A stretch of DNA of 64,000 bases from Caulobacteraceae bacterium (lineage in GTDB: Bacteria; Pseudomonadota; Alphaproteobacteria; Caulobacterales; Caulobacteraceae), in NCBI GenBank assembly GCA_027487945.1, contig JAIYCQ010000004.1:1-64000 (forward strand), written 5' to 3'. A program made the position numbers and the translations under genes. Positions 23,081 through 30,964 of the stretch are shown piece by piece. The notes below the pieces were generated by a model. It was given only the letters and a program-made list of their open reading frames with translations, was not told the origin of the DNA and searched no databases. Every line of letters begins with the position of its first letter. Positions within the stretch are counted from its first letter, which is position 1.

Positions 23081-23932
23081 ATGATGACCCGACGGATCGG
23101 ATTGACCGCCCTGGCGGCGAGCCTGGCTTCGGCCTGCTCGCCGCTCAGCCTGTTCGCCACCCTGGCGCCCAAGGACGCCGCCCGCCGGGAAGCCCGCGGC
23201 GTCGCCTATGGCGAGGGCGAGCGGCGGCGGCTCGACGTCTACGCGCCGCCGGTCAGCGGCACGGCGCCGGTGGCCATGTTCTTCTACGGCGGCTCCTGGG
23301 ACTCGGGCCGACGCGAGGATTACGGATGGGTCGGCCGGGCGCTGGCCGCCCAGGGCTTCGTCACCGTAGTGCCCGACTATCGCCTCTGGCCGGAGGTCCG
23401 CTTTCCGGACTTCCTCGAGGACTGCGCCGCCGCCGCCCGCTGGACGGTCGACAGCATCGCCCGCTACGGCGGCGATCCGTCCCGCGTCGTGCTGGTCGGC
23501 CATTCGGCCGGCGCCTACAACGCCGCCATGCTGGCTCTCGACCGGCGCTGGCTGGGCAGGGCCGGCGTGGCGGGGAGCCCGATCCGCGCCTTCGCCGGCC
23601 TGTCGGGTCCCTACGACTTCCTGCCGCTGGACGGGCCGGTGACCCGCCGCACCTTCGGCGAGGCGCAGGACCTGGAGGGCACCCAGCCGACCCGGTTCGC
23701 TGTCGCCGGCGCGCCGGCCGCCTTTCTCGCCACCGGCGACGCCGACACCACCGTGTTCCCGCGCAACACCCGCAGGCTTGCCGAGGCCCTGCGCCAGGCG
23801 GGCGGGCGTGTGGAGGAGCGTCACTATGCGGGCCTCAACCACGCCGACACGGTGCTGGCCCTCTCCCGGCCCCTGCGCGGCAAGGCGCCGTTGCTTGCCG
23901 AGATGACTGATTTCCTGAAGACCGCCCTCTAG
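23081..23932 (+). CDS. Exported alpha/beta hydrolase (esterase type)
   Basis: 283 residues from ATG 23081 (ATG 23084 also possible). The N-terminus MMTRRIGLTALAASLASACSP looks like a lipoprotein or Sec signal. The oxyanion motif is MFFYGGSWDSG (the HGG-type loop with Tyr instead of His), the nucleophile elbow GHSAGAYNA gives the Ser, TGDADTTVFP the Asp and HYAGLNHADT the His. Best fit is the BD-FAE/carboxylesterase group. Substrate unknown. Confidence 0.88.
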   Translation: MMTRRIGLTALAASLASACSPLSLFATLAPKDAARREARGVAYGEGERRRLDVYAPPVSGTAPVAMFFYGGSWDSGRREDYGWVGRALAAQGFVTVVPDYRLWPEVRFPDFLEDCAAAARWTVDSIARYGGDPSRVVLVGHSAGAYNAAMLALDRRWLGRAGVAGSPIRAFAGLSGPYDFLPLDGPVTRRTFGEAQDLEGTQPTRFAVAGAPAAFLATGDADTTVFPRNTRRLAEALRQAGGRVEERHYAGLNHADTVLALSRPLRGKAPLLAEMTDFLKTAL

Positions 23933-23962
23933 CGGCGGCCTGATCGGCGCCTACCTAGGGCC

Positions 23963-24370
23963 ATGCGTCTGAATCAGGTCACTGCCTCCGCCCGCGATCT
24001 CGCCGCCTCGACGACCTTCTACGAGACCCTTGGCCTGCGTCTGATCGTCCGCGCCGACCACTACGTTCGCTTCGAATGCCCCGACGCCGACGGCGGCGAG
24101 CCGGCGACCTTCTCGCTGCACCACGATCCCGAGGCGACCGGGGTGCGGCAGACCAGCGTCTACTTCGAGGAGGACGACCTCGACGCCACGGTGGCCCGGC
24201 TCAAGGCCGCCGGCCTGACCTTCGACAGCGACCCTGTCGACCAGCGCTGGCTGTGGCGCGAGGCCTGGCTGCGCGACCCGACCGGCAACGCCGTCTGCCT
24301 CTACAGCGCCCCGAAAACGCGGCGCTTCCCGCCCTGGCGGCTGGAGGAGCTGGTCGGCCGCGAAAAGTGA
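23963..24370 (+). CDS. VOC family (glyoxalase-like) protein
   Basis: 135 residues, two beta-alpha-beta-beta-beta units: MRLNQVTASARDLAASTTFYETLGLRL opens the first (landmark), RFECPDADG and TFSLHHDP give metal-side residues, and WLRDPTGNAVCLYSAP closes the second with the DPxGN signature. Metal ligands may be incomplete, so it may be a lyase, dioxygenase or binding protein. It lies 30 bases after the hydrolase on the same strand. Confidence 0.87.
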   Translation: MRLNQVTASARDLAASTTFYETLGLRLIVRADHYVRFECPDADGGEPATFSLHHDPEATGVRQTSVYFEEDDLDATVARLKAAGLTFDSDPVDQRWLWREAWLRDPTGNAVCLYSAPKTRRFPPWRLEELVGREK

Positions 24371-24471
24371 TCATTCGCGCCGCTGCGATCTTTGCCAACG
24401 ATTTCAGAAGGTTGACGTGCGCGTAAAGCGTCGCGGCCAACAAACTGATCGTTCCGCATGTTGCGGTGCGA

Positions 24472-24498
24472 TTGAAACGTCATCCGGCAGGGGCTATA
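24472..24498 (+). promoter_or_regulatory. Candidate Caulobacter-type housekeeping promoter for panD
   Basis: TTGAAA (24472-24477) and GCTATA (24493-24498) separated by 15 bases resemble the Caulobacter sigma-73 pattern (TTGACG with GCTANA). It lies about 75 bases before panD. Matched by eye only. Confidence 0.5.
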
Positions 24499-24571
24499 TG
24501 CGCTGCCTCCCAAGGGCGGCCTTTGTTTGTGCGGCGCCGCGATCACTCCGACGATTGCAGGTAGTAACCCG

Positions 24572-24928
24572 ATGCTGCTGACCATGATGAAGGCCAAGCT
24601 GCACCGCGCCACGGTGACCCAGGCCGACCTCGACTATGAAGGCTCGATCGCGATCGACCGCGATCTGCTCGACGCGTCCGGCATCCTGCCGCACGAGCAG
24701 GTCGATGTGCTCAACATCACCAACGGCGCCCGCTTCACCACCTATGCCATCGAGGCCCCGCGCGGGTCGAAGGTGATCGGCGTCAACGGCGCCGCCGCCC
24801 GGCTGGTCCAGAAGGGCGACAAGGTTATCGTCGTGACCTACTGCCAGATGCCGGCGGAAGAGGCCCGCAACTACAATCCGGCCGTGGTTCTGCTCGACGA
24901 CGGCAACCTGCCCAAGCGCGCCGCCTGA
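24572..24928 (+). CDS. panD: Aspartate 1-decarboxylase
   Basis: 118 residues, the normal PanD length. It makes beta-alanine for pantothenate and CoA. The self-cleavage site Gly-Ser is in DYEGSIAID, which yields the pyruvoyl cofactor. [17 protein letters not shown]-like [18 protein letters not shown] and DKVIVVTYC are family marks. Start at ATG 24572 rather than the upstream frame opening, though the family usually begins near the second Met pair (MMKAKLH). Confidence 0.96.
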   Translation: MLLTMMKAKLHRATVTQADLDYEGSIAIDRDLLDASGILPHEQVDVLNITNGARFTTYAIEAPRGSKVIGVNGAAARLVQKGDKVIVVTYCQMPAEEARNYNPAVVLLDDGNLPKRAA

Positions 24929-24980
24929 TCTTTCGCCGATGCTGGTTGAGCGCGGCGGGCATGCGGGGCATGCTCGAGAG

Positions 24981-25451
24981 ATGAGCCGCGCCCTCCTGAT
25001 CAGCCTTCCCGCCCTCGCCCTGCTGGCCGCCTGCAACCAGGCGCCGGCAGGAACCGACGTCAACCAGCTCGACGCCGCCGTCAGCGCCGCCGTCGGCGAC
25101 CCCAACACCTGCGTGCTGCTGGTCGAGACGGGCTCGGGCAAGGTCGTCTATCGCTATGGCACCTACGCCAACTGCAGCCGGGTGCTGCCGGCCTGCACCG
25201 ATCCGGCCGCCACCCTGACCGCCGACGCCCTGGCCAGGCTGGCCGCCGCCGGCGACGTGCGCACCATCAGCTGCGACAGCGGGCCGGAGGGCGAGAACCG
25301 CGTCGCCTGGGCGACCGGCCCGGTTCCGAAGACCCCGGCCTCCAGGCCAGGCGACCTCGCCTACGCCGCCGTGATGGAAGGCCCCGGCGTCCTGCCTGGC
25401 CGCGAGATCGCCATCCGGCTGGAAGCCGCCCTGGCGAAGGGCGGGATATAG
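24981..25451 (+). CDS. Lipoprotein of unknown function
   Basis: 156 residues with a lipoprotein signal (MSRALLISLPALALLAAC, lipobox LAAC). The mature domain has four further cysteines (NTCVLLVE, ANCSRVLPAC, ISCDSG) that probably form disulfides in the periplasm. The PNTCVLLVETGSGKVVYRYG strand pattern is distinctive, but no family is recognised. It lies 52 bases after panD. Confidence 0.8.
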   Translation: MSRALLISLPALALLAACNQAPAGTDVNQLDAAVSAAVGDPNTCVLLVETGSGKVVYRYGTYANCSRVLPACTDPAATLTADALARLAAAGDVRTISCDSGPEGENRVAWATGPVPKTPASRPGDLAYAAVMEGPGVLPGREIAIRLEAALAKGGI

Positions 25452-25505
25452 CCCGTCGCGCTTTTTGTCCGCCCCGCCGCATGCTAACCGGCGGGGACCC
25501 CTCGG

Positions 25506-25581
25506 GGGCCCGTAGCTCAATGGTTAGAGCCGACCGCTCATAACGGTCTGGTTGGGGGTTCGAGTCCCTCCGGGCCTACCA
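25506..25581 (+). tRNA. tRNA with CAU anticodon, probably tRNA-Ile2
   Basis: 76 bases including encoded CCA. Acceptor GGGCCCG/CGGGCCT (first pair G-U), D stem GCTC/GAGC, anticodon stem GACCG/CGGTC with loop CTCATAA (anticodon CAT), T arm GGGGG-TTCGAGT-CCCTC. The lack of an initiator-type stem (no three G-C pairs at the loop) rules out fMet. Between elongator Met and lysidine-modified Ile2, the acceptor and loop look closer to alphaproteobacterial Ile2. Confidence 0.93.
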
Positions 25582-25699
25582 ACTTTCTGCCGGGGGCCTC
25601 CCTGACGCGCCGCCAACGCGCCTTAAAGGTGCGGTTCATGTCGGAGGCGCCACACAGATCGCGACGGGGACGTTCGAGCCCCGCACTGGAGAACACGTC

Positions 25700-26446
25700 A
25701 TGAAAGCCCTCTTCCGCGCCGCCGCCGTCTCGGCCCTGCTCGTCGCGGGGACCGTCGGAATGACCGGCGTCGCCGCTGCGCAGACCGCCCCGGCCAGCGC
25801 CGCCGACACGGTCTTCCGCGCCACCACCATCAGCCTCTCGGCCTTCGGCGAGGTCCGCCAGCGTCCCGACCAGGCGACGATCAGCCTCGGCGTCACCACC
25901 GAGGCCCCGACCGCCGCCGAGGCCATGCGCCTGAACGCGGTGAAGATGAACCAGGTCATCGCGGCCCTGAAGAAGGGCGGCATCGCCGACCGCGACATCC
26001 AGACCAGCGGCCTGAGCCTCAATCCTCAGTACGTCTATGTCGAGAACCAGCCCCCGCGTCTGTCCGGCTACCAGGCGTCCAACACCGTCACGGTGGTCGT
26101 CCGCGACCTGACGAAGCTGGGCCAGGCGGTCGACGCCACCGTCAACGCCGGCGCCACCAATGTGGGCGGCATCAGCTTCGGCCTGCAGGACAGTTCGGCG
26201 GCCGAGGACGCCGCCCGGCTCGAGGCGGCCAAGGCGCTGCAACGCCGCGCCGAACTCTACGCCAAGGCCATGGGCTATCGCGTCGCCCGGCTGGTGACCC
26301 TCAGCGAGGGCGGCGGCTACAGCCCGCCGCAGCCGATGCCGATGTACGCCATGGCCCGTATGGACAAGGCCGAGTCCACCCCGGTCGAGGCCGGCGAGAT
26401 GAAGGTCCGCATCGACGTCTCGGCCACCTTCGAACTGGTGAAGTAG
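25700..26446 (+). CDS. SIMPL domain (DUF541) periplasmic protein
   Basis: 248 residues. Signal peptide ends at GMTGVAAAQTAPA. The SIMPL domain shows ISLSAFGEVRQRPDQATISLGVTTEAPTAAEAM at its start (landmark), LNPQYVYVENQPPRLSGYQASNTV, and the ARLEAAKALQRRAELYAKAMGYRVARLVTLSEGG stretch near the end (landmark). Members are periplasmic or outer-membrane linked and affect stress resistance; exact role unclear. Confidence 0.9.
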   Translation: MKALFRAAAVSALLVAGTVGMTGVAAAQTAPASAADTVFRATTISLSAFGEVRQRPDQATISLGVTTEAPTAAEAMRLNAVKMNQVIAALKKGGIADRDIQTSGLSLNPQYVYVENQPPRLSGYQASNTVTVVVRDLTKLGQAVDATVNAGATNVGGISFGLQDSSAAEDAARLEAAKALQRRAELYAKAMGYRVARLVTLSEGGGYSPPQPMPMYAMARMDKAESTPVEAGEMKVRIDVSATFELVK

Positions 26447-26455
26447 TCTTCGGCG

Positions 26456-26485
26456 GGGCCTCTTCCGCGAGCGCGGGAGAGGCCC
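26456..26485 (+). terminator. Strong hairpin after the SIMPL gene
   Basis: GGGCCTCTTCCGC (26456-26468) pairs with GCGGGAGAGGCCC (26473-26485), one G-U pair, loop GAGC. It starts 10 bases after the stop. There is no T tract, so termination may be weak or Rho-assisted. Confidence 0.5.
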
Positions 26486-26567
26486 TCTCCGCCGGCGCGG
26501 GCCTTGACCCGCCCCGGTCCACACGGGTGTAGTTCCGTCAAGGACCGCGACCGAAGGGGAGGCCGGC

Positions 26568-26921
26568 GTGCCAAACACCATACCGCGGGCGCTCTTCTGC
26601 GCCGCCCTGGTCGCCGCGCCATCGCCCGGCCTCGCGCGAGAGGACCCGCGCGCCTTCGTCGGCGAGTACATGAACGAGTTGGGCGATTATCTGGTCGTCG
26701 ACTGCGATGCGCCCGAGGCCTGCGTCTACACCCTGATCAAGGACGACCGGCTGCAGCGTCTGGTCGAGCGCTACGGCGACAGCGTCGGCCGGATCGCCTT
26801 CACCGGCGTGGTCGTCGAGGCCTGCCGCGACTGGCGCTCGACCCGCTACGCCTGCTCGACCTCGAAGGACGGCAAGGCAGTGTCCATCCTCTGGTGGACG
26901 GATTCGAAGGCCGTGGACTGA
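26568..26921 (+). CDS. Small secreted protein, unknown function
   Basis: 117 residues from a GTG preceded by GGAGG. Signal peptide MPNTIPRALFCAALVAAPSP ends near GLARED. The mature domain has four cysteines (VVDCDAPEACVY, VEACRDW, YACSTS), suggesting two disulfides. No family recognised. It converges with the EVE-domain gene, 5 bases between stops. Confidence 0.75.
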   Translation: MPNTIPRALFCAALVAAPSPGLAREDPRAFVGEYMNELGDYLVVDCDAPEACVYTLIKDDRLQRLVERYGDSVGRIAFTGVVVEACRDWRSTRYACSTSKDGKAVSILWWTDSKAVD

Positions 26922-26926
26922 GGCGC

Positions 26927-27340
26927 CTACAGCCCCGCCGCCGCGCATACGTGCGCCCACTCCGCATCCGTCACCGGCTGCACGGACAGCCGGAACGAGG
27001 TGACCAGCGACATTGCGGCCAGCGCCGGATCGGCCTTGGCCCGGGCCAGGCTGAAGGGGCGGGGAAGGGGCTGGCCCGCCTTGATGTCGACGCAGACGAA
27101 GCGGGCGCTCTCGTCGGTCGGGTCGGGGTAGTGTTCGCGGATCACCTCGGCCACGCCGACGATCTCCTTGCCGGCCTGGGAGTGGTAGAAAAAGCAGCGG
27201 TCGCCGCGCTTCATGGCCATCAGATTCAGCTTGGCGGCGTGGTTGCGCACCCCGGTCCAGGGTTCGCCCGTCTCGCCGGTGGCGACCAGGTCGTCCCAGC
27301 CGAAGACGTCGGGTTCCGATTTCAGCAGCCAGAAGGCCAT
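26927..27340 (-). CDS. EVE domain protein (PUA-like)
   Basis: 137 residues, the size of single-domain EVE proteins. The family opening MAFWLLKSEPDVFGWDDL is exact, followed by WTGVRNHAAKLNLMAMKRGDRCFFYHS and IVGVAEVIREHYPD. EVE domains share a fold with YTH domains and may read modified bases; the real ligand is unknown. It is divergent from the fRMsr gene, with 69 bases between starts. Confidence 0.93.
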   Translation of the reverse strand: MAFWLLKSEPDVFGWDDLVATGETGEPWTGVRNHAAKLNLMAMKRGDRCFFYHSQAGKEIVGVAEVIREHYPDPTDESARFVCVDIKAGQPLPRPFSLARAKADPALAAMSLVTSFRLSVQPVTDAEWAHVCAAAGL

Positions 27341-27409
27341 GCGCGCGCTCCGCCCGGGGATTTCCGCCGACGCTAGCAGGGCCGGGCCGGGCGGCCTATA
27401 TCGCCTCCC

Positions 27410-27904
27410 ATGGCCGAAGCCTTCAATGATCTGACCCTCTCCGCCGACCGCGAAGCCCGCTATGCCGAGGTCGCGGCCGAGATCGCCTCCGTGCTCGATG
27501 GCGAGCCGAACCTGACCGCGCGGATGGCCACGGTGGCTTCCATGCTGGCCGCCAGTTTCGACCACTACTTCTGGACCGGCTTCTACGTCGTCGATCCGGA
27601 GCGGGAGCGTGAACTGGTCGTCGGTCCCTACCAGGGTACGCTCGGCTGCCTGCGCATCGCCTTCGGCCGCGGCGTCTGCGGCGCGGCGGCGGCGACGGGC
27701 GAGACCCAGCTGGTCCCCGACGTCCACGCCTTCCCCGGCCACATCGCCTGCGACGGCCGCTCGCAGAGCGAGCTCGTCGTCCCGGTGTTCGGGCCGGACG
27801 GGGCGCTGCTCGCGGTGCTGGATGTGGACAGTGATCAGCCCGCGGCGTTCGACGAGGTCGATGCCCGGTGGCTGGAGCGGATCCTGGCGGCCACGTTCGG
27901 CTGA
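27410..27904 (+). CDS. msrC: Free methionine-R-sulfoxide reductase (GAF domain)
   Basis: 164 residues, a single GAF domain of the fRMsr type. The three conserved cysteines are visible in LGCLRIAFGRGVCG and HIACDGRS, and FYVVDPERE and LDVDSDQPAAFDEVD are family marks. It reduces free methionine-R-sulfoxide with thioredoxin. Free methionine repair fits a cell that invests in the methionine operon earlier in the window, but the genes are not linked. Confidence 0.92.
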   Translation: MAEAFNDLTLSADREARYAEVAAEIASVLDGEPNLTARMATVASMLAASFDHYFWTGFYVVDPERERELVVGPYQGTLGCLRIAFGRGVCGAAAATGETQLVPDVHAFPGHIACDGRSQSELVVPVFGPDGALLAVLDVDSDQPAAFDEVDARWLERILAATFG

Positions 27905-27911
27905 GAGGCTG

Positions 27912-28019
27912 TGCGTCCTTCGACACGCCGCGTTGCGGCTGCTCAGGATGACGTATTCTGAAAGCTACGCACCCACGTCATCCTGAGCGGCGCGCGAAGA
28001 GCGCGTGTCGAAGGACGCA
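27912..28019. repeat. Intergenic inverted-repeat element (about 108 bp)
   Basis: Two nested perfect inverted repeats: outer TGCGTCCTTCGACACGC (27912-27928) with its complement at 28003-28019, and inner GCTCAGGATGACGT (27941-27954) with its complement at 27975-27988. It fills the space between msrC and the glycosyltransferase. The TTCGACACGC and CTCAGGATGAC words look like a dispersed alphaproteobacterial repeat family. It would form a strong hairpin in RNA of either strand. Confidence 0.85.
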
Positions 28020-28065
28020 GGGCGGTTAACCCTGCCTTCGCGCCCGTCCTGCACACTCCGACGCC

Positions 28066-28986
28066 ATGATCCCCGCCGTCTCCATCGTCATCCCCACGCA
28101 GCGCAGGCCGGCCGGCCTGGCCGCGGCCATGGCTTCGGCGCTGGCGCAGACCGGGGTCGATCCGGCCGCGGTCGAACTGGTGGTGGCCGACAACGACCAG
28201 GTCCCGTCGGCTCGCGATGCGGTCGAGGCCGCGACGGACGCCGCGCCGTTCCCCGTCGCCTATGTCCATGAGCCCGCCGCCGGCGTCGCCAATGTCCGCA
28301 ACACCGCCCTGACGGTGGCGCGCGGCGCCTTCATCGCCTTCCTTGATGACGACCAGGAGGCGCCGGCGAATTGGCTCGCCGCGCTGCTGGCTGTGCAGGC
28401 GGCCGCCGGGGCCGACGTGGTCTTTGGCCCGGTGCACGCCCGCGCGCCCGAGAGCGTCACCGAACACAGGGCCTATTTCGAGCGCTTCTTCTCGCGGCTG
28501 GACGACAGCGCCGAGGGGCTGATCGGTCACTTCTACGGCTGCGGCAACAGCCTGATCCGCCGCGCCGCCCTGCCGGCCCATCAGCCGTTCGCGGTCGAGC
28601 GCAACCAGATCGGCGGCGAGGACGACCTGCTGTTCGGCAATCTCCAGGCATCGGGCGCGCGCTTCGCCTGGGCGCCGGGCGCCTGGGTCTGGGAGGACCC
28701 GGTCCCGGCCCGCCTGACCCTGCGCTACACCCTGGCCCGCGCCTTCGGCTACGGTCAGGGTCCGACCGAGCACTGCTGGTCGTCGACGCCGCGCGACATT
28801 CCCGGCGTCATCAAGTGGATGCTCGTCGGCCTGGCCCAGACCGCCGTCTTCGGCCCCGTCGCCCTGGCCAAATGGGCGCTGGGGCGTCCCGACCGCGCCG
28901 CCGCCCTGGACCGCGCCGCCCGGGGTCTGGGCAAGACCTTCTGGTGGGGGCCGTTCCGGCTGAACTTCTACGGCCGCACCGCCTGA
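28066..28986 (+). CDS. Glycosyltransferase family 2
   Basis: 306 residues. VSIVIPTQRRPAGLAAAM opens a GT-A fold; FIAFLDDDQEAPANWLAAL carries the metal-binding DxD (LDDDQ), and GCGNSLIRRAALP and GGEDDLLFGNLQ with an ED pair are the acceptor-side motifs. A C-terminal hydrophobic stretch (MLVGLAQTAVFGPVALAKWAL) may bring it to the membrane. Sugar and acceptor are unknown; the gene is single, without a polysaccharide cluster around it. Confidence 0.9.
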   Translation: MIPAVSIVIPTQRRPAGLAAAMASALAQTGVDPAAVELVVADNDQVPSARDAVEAATDAAPFPVAYVHEPAAGVANVRNTALTVARGAFIAFLDDDQEAPANWLAALLAVQAAAGADVVFGPVHARAPESVTEHRAYFERFFSRLDDSAEGLIGHFYGCGNSLIRRAALPAHQPFAVERNQIGGEDDLLFGNLQASGARFAWAPGAWVWEDPVPARLTLRYTLARAFGYGQGPTEHCWSSTPRDIPGVIKWMLVGLAQTAVFGPVALAKWALGRPDRAAALDRAARGLGKTFWWGPFRLNFYGRTA

Positions 28987-29027
28987 CAGCGCTTGCCCCC
29001 GGACCCCTCGCGATCCAGATAGGGGGA

Positions 29028-29594
29028 ATGAGCGGTCAGCACACCTTCGTTCCCGGCGGCGATCCGGCCGGCGACGCCCGCGCGCTTCGTGACGCCTTCG
29101 GCTGTTTCACGACCGGCGTCACCGTGGTGACGACGCTGGATGGCGACCGTCCGGTCGGCTTCACCGCCAACAGTTTCACCTCGATCTCGCTGGACCCGCC
29201 GCTGGCGCTGGTGTCGATCGGCCTGACCGCCTCCTGCCTGCCGGCGCTGACCGCGACCGGCCGGTTCGTGGTCAATGTGCTGCATGCCGACCAGCAGGAC
29301 GTGGCCCGGCAGTTCACCCGCAAGGACATCGACCGCTTCGCCGGCCTGGGCGTCGAACACTGGGACAGCGGCGTGCCCGTCCTGACCGGCTGCATGGCCA
29401 ACTTCGAGTGTGCAACGCACCACAGCTTCGACGCCGGCGATCACCGGGTGTTCGTCGGCAAGATCATGCGCGTCTTCCACGACGCCGACCACGAACCGCT
29501 GGTCTACCTGCGCGGCGGCTATCGCCGTGTGCATACGGATGCGCCCACCGAGGAGGTCGGCCACGCGACGCCCGCGGGCGACCGGGCGCTCTAG
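29028..29594 (+). CDS. Flavin reductase family protein
   Basis: 188 residues from ATG 29028 behind AGGGGGA. The family pattern DAFGCFTTGVTVVTTLDGD, PVGFTANSFTSISLDPPLALVSI, FVVNVLHADQQDVARQF and the GDHRVFVGKIMRV strand are all present. It is a split-barrel FMN/FAD reductase of the kind that feeds reduced flavin to two-component monooxygenases. No monooxygenase gene is next to it. Confidence 0.92.
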   Translation: MSGQHTFVPGGDPAGDARALRDAFGCFTTGVTVVTTLDGDRPVGFTANSFTSISLDPPLALVSIGLTASCLPALTATGRFVVNVLHADQQDVARQFTRKDIDRFAGLGVEHWDSGVPVLTGCMANFECATHHSFDAGDHRVFVGKIMRVFHDADHEPLVYLRGGYRRVHTDAPTEEVGHATPAGDRAL

Positions 29595-29644
29595 CTGCCC
29601 TCTTGCGCGAGCCCGGGCCTGACGCCACGTCATACTCGACGCGC

Positions 29645-29677
29645 ACGTTCGTATGAGTAGATTGCCGCGAACGTAAA
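29645..29677. promoter_or_regulatory. Inverted repeat upstream of thiolase gene
   Basis: ACGTTCG (29645-29651) and CGAACGT (29668-29674) are perfect inverted arms. The downstream arm lies within CGCGAACGTAAA (29666-29677), which matches CGTCAACGTAAA on the minus strand at 52182-52193 ahead of the acyl-CoA dehydrogenase pair (pattern CGnnAACGTAAA). Candidate shared fatty-acid regulator box. Confidence 0.45.
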
Positions 29678-29702
29678 CGAAAACCTCTCAGGGAGAGACC
29701 CC

Positions 29703-30875
29703 ATGGGCGAAGCCTATATCGTAGCGGCGGGACGTACCGCCGGTGGCCGCAAGGGCAGCCGTCTGGCCGGCTGGCACCCCGCCGATCTGGCCGGTGAAGT
29801 GCTGAAGTCGCTGGTCGCCCAGACCAAGGCCGACCCGGCCCTGATCGAGGACGTGATCATGGGCTGCGTGGGCCAGGGCGGCGAACAGGCCGTCAACATC
29901 GCCCGCAACGCCGTGCTGGCCTCGGGCCTGCCGGAAAGCGTGCCGGCCACCAGCGTCGACCGTCAGTGCGGTTCGTCGCAGCAGGCGCTGCACTTCGCCG
30001 CCGCCACCGTGATGAGCGGCCAGATGGACGTGGTCATCGCCGCCGGCGTCGAGAGCATGAGCCGCGTGCCGATGGGCAGCCCCTCGGTCCTGGCCGCCAA
30101 GGCGGGCATGGGCACCTACATGAGCCCGCAGATCCAGGCCCGTTACCCCGGCATCCAGTTCAGCCAGTTCGCCGGCGCCGAGATGATCGCCAAGAAGTAC
30201 GGCTTCACCAAGGACATGCTCGACGAGTTCGGCTTCTCCAGCCACCAGAAGGCCATCGCGGCGACCAAGGCCGGCGCCTTTGACGGCGAGATCATCGCGG
30301 TCGAGATCACGCTTGCCGACGGCACCAAGGAAATCCACGCGATCGACGAGGGCATCCGCTTCGACGCCAGCCTCGACGGCATCAAGGGCGTGAAGCTTCT
30401 TGTCGAAGGCGGCGCGGTCACCGCGGCGACCTCCAGCCAGATCTGCGACGGCGCCTCGGGCGTCATGGTGGTCAACGAGCGCGGCCTCAAGGCCCTGGGC
30501 GTCGAGCCGCTGGCCCGCATCCACCACATGACCGTCACCGCCGGCGACCCCGTCGTCATGCTGGAAGAGCCGGTCTTCGCGACCCAGAAGGCGCTGAAGC
30601 GCGCCGGCATGTCGATCAACGAGATCGACCTGTACGAAGTGAACGAAGCCTTCGCCCCGGTGCCGCTGGCCTGGCTGCAGGGCAACGACGCCGATCCGTC
30701 CAAGCTGAACGTCAACGGCGGCGCCATCGCGCTCGGCCACCCGCTGGGCGGCTCGGGCACCAAGCTGATGAGCACCCTGGTCCACGCCCTGCGCAAGAAT
30801 GGCAAGCGCTACGGCCTGCAGACCATGTGCGAAGGCGGCGGTCTCGCCAACGTGACGATCGTCGAAGCGCTCTAG
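29703..30875 (+). CDS. Acetyl-CoA C-acyltransferase (thiolase)
   Basis: 390 residues, normal thiolase length. The acyl-carrying Cys is in SVDRQCGSSQQALHFA, the His in GGAIALGHPLGGSGTK and the second Cys in TMCEGGGLANVT. EVNEAFAPVPLAW is the NEAF motif. It either splits 3-ketoacyl-CoA in beta-oxidation or condenses acetyl-CoA. GGGAGAG ribosome binding site before ATG. It has its own terminator, so it is transcribed singly. Confidence 0.95.
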   Translation: MGEAYIVAAGRTAGGRKGSRLAGWHPADLAGEVLKSLVAQTKADPALIEDVIMGCVGQGGEQAVNIARNAVLASGLPESVPATSVDRQCGSSQQALHFAAATVMSGQMDVVIAAGVESMSRVPMGSPSVLAAKAGMGTYMSPQIQARYPGIQFSQFAGAEMIAKKYGFTKDMLDEFGFSSHQKAIAATKAGAFDGEIIAVEITLADGTKEIHAIDEGIRFDASLDGIKGVKLLVEGGAVTAATSSQICDGASGVMVVNERGLKALGVEPLARIHHMTVTAGDPVVMLEEPVFATQKALKRAGMSINEIDLYEVNEAFAPVPLAWLQGNDADPSKLNVNGGAIALGHPLGGSGTKLMSTLVHALRKNGKRYGLQTMCEGGGLANVTIVEAL

Positions 30876-30900
30876 GGCGTTTCAGACGGTTTGAACGACG

Positions 30901-30936
30901 AAGCGCCCTCTCCGGAAACGGGGAGGGCGCTTTTCT
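30901..30936 (+). terminator. Rho-independent terminator after thiolase
   Basis: AAGCGCCCTCTCC (30901-30913) pairs with GGGGAGGGCGCTT (30920-30932), loop GGAAAC, followed by TTTTCTTC. A second hairpin, CCTCTCCC (30944-30951) with GGGAGAGG (30956-30963), lies between it and the end of the convergent gene and may serve the minus strand. Confidence 0.85.
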
Positions 30937-30964
30937 TCGTCCCCCTCTCCCAAGGGGGAGAGGA

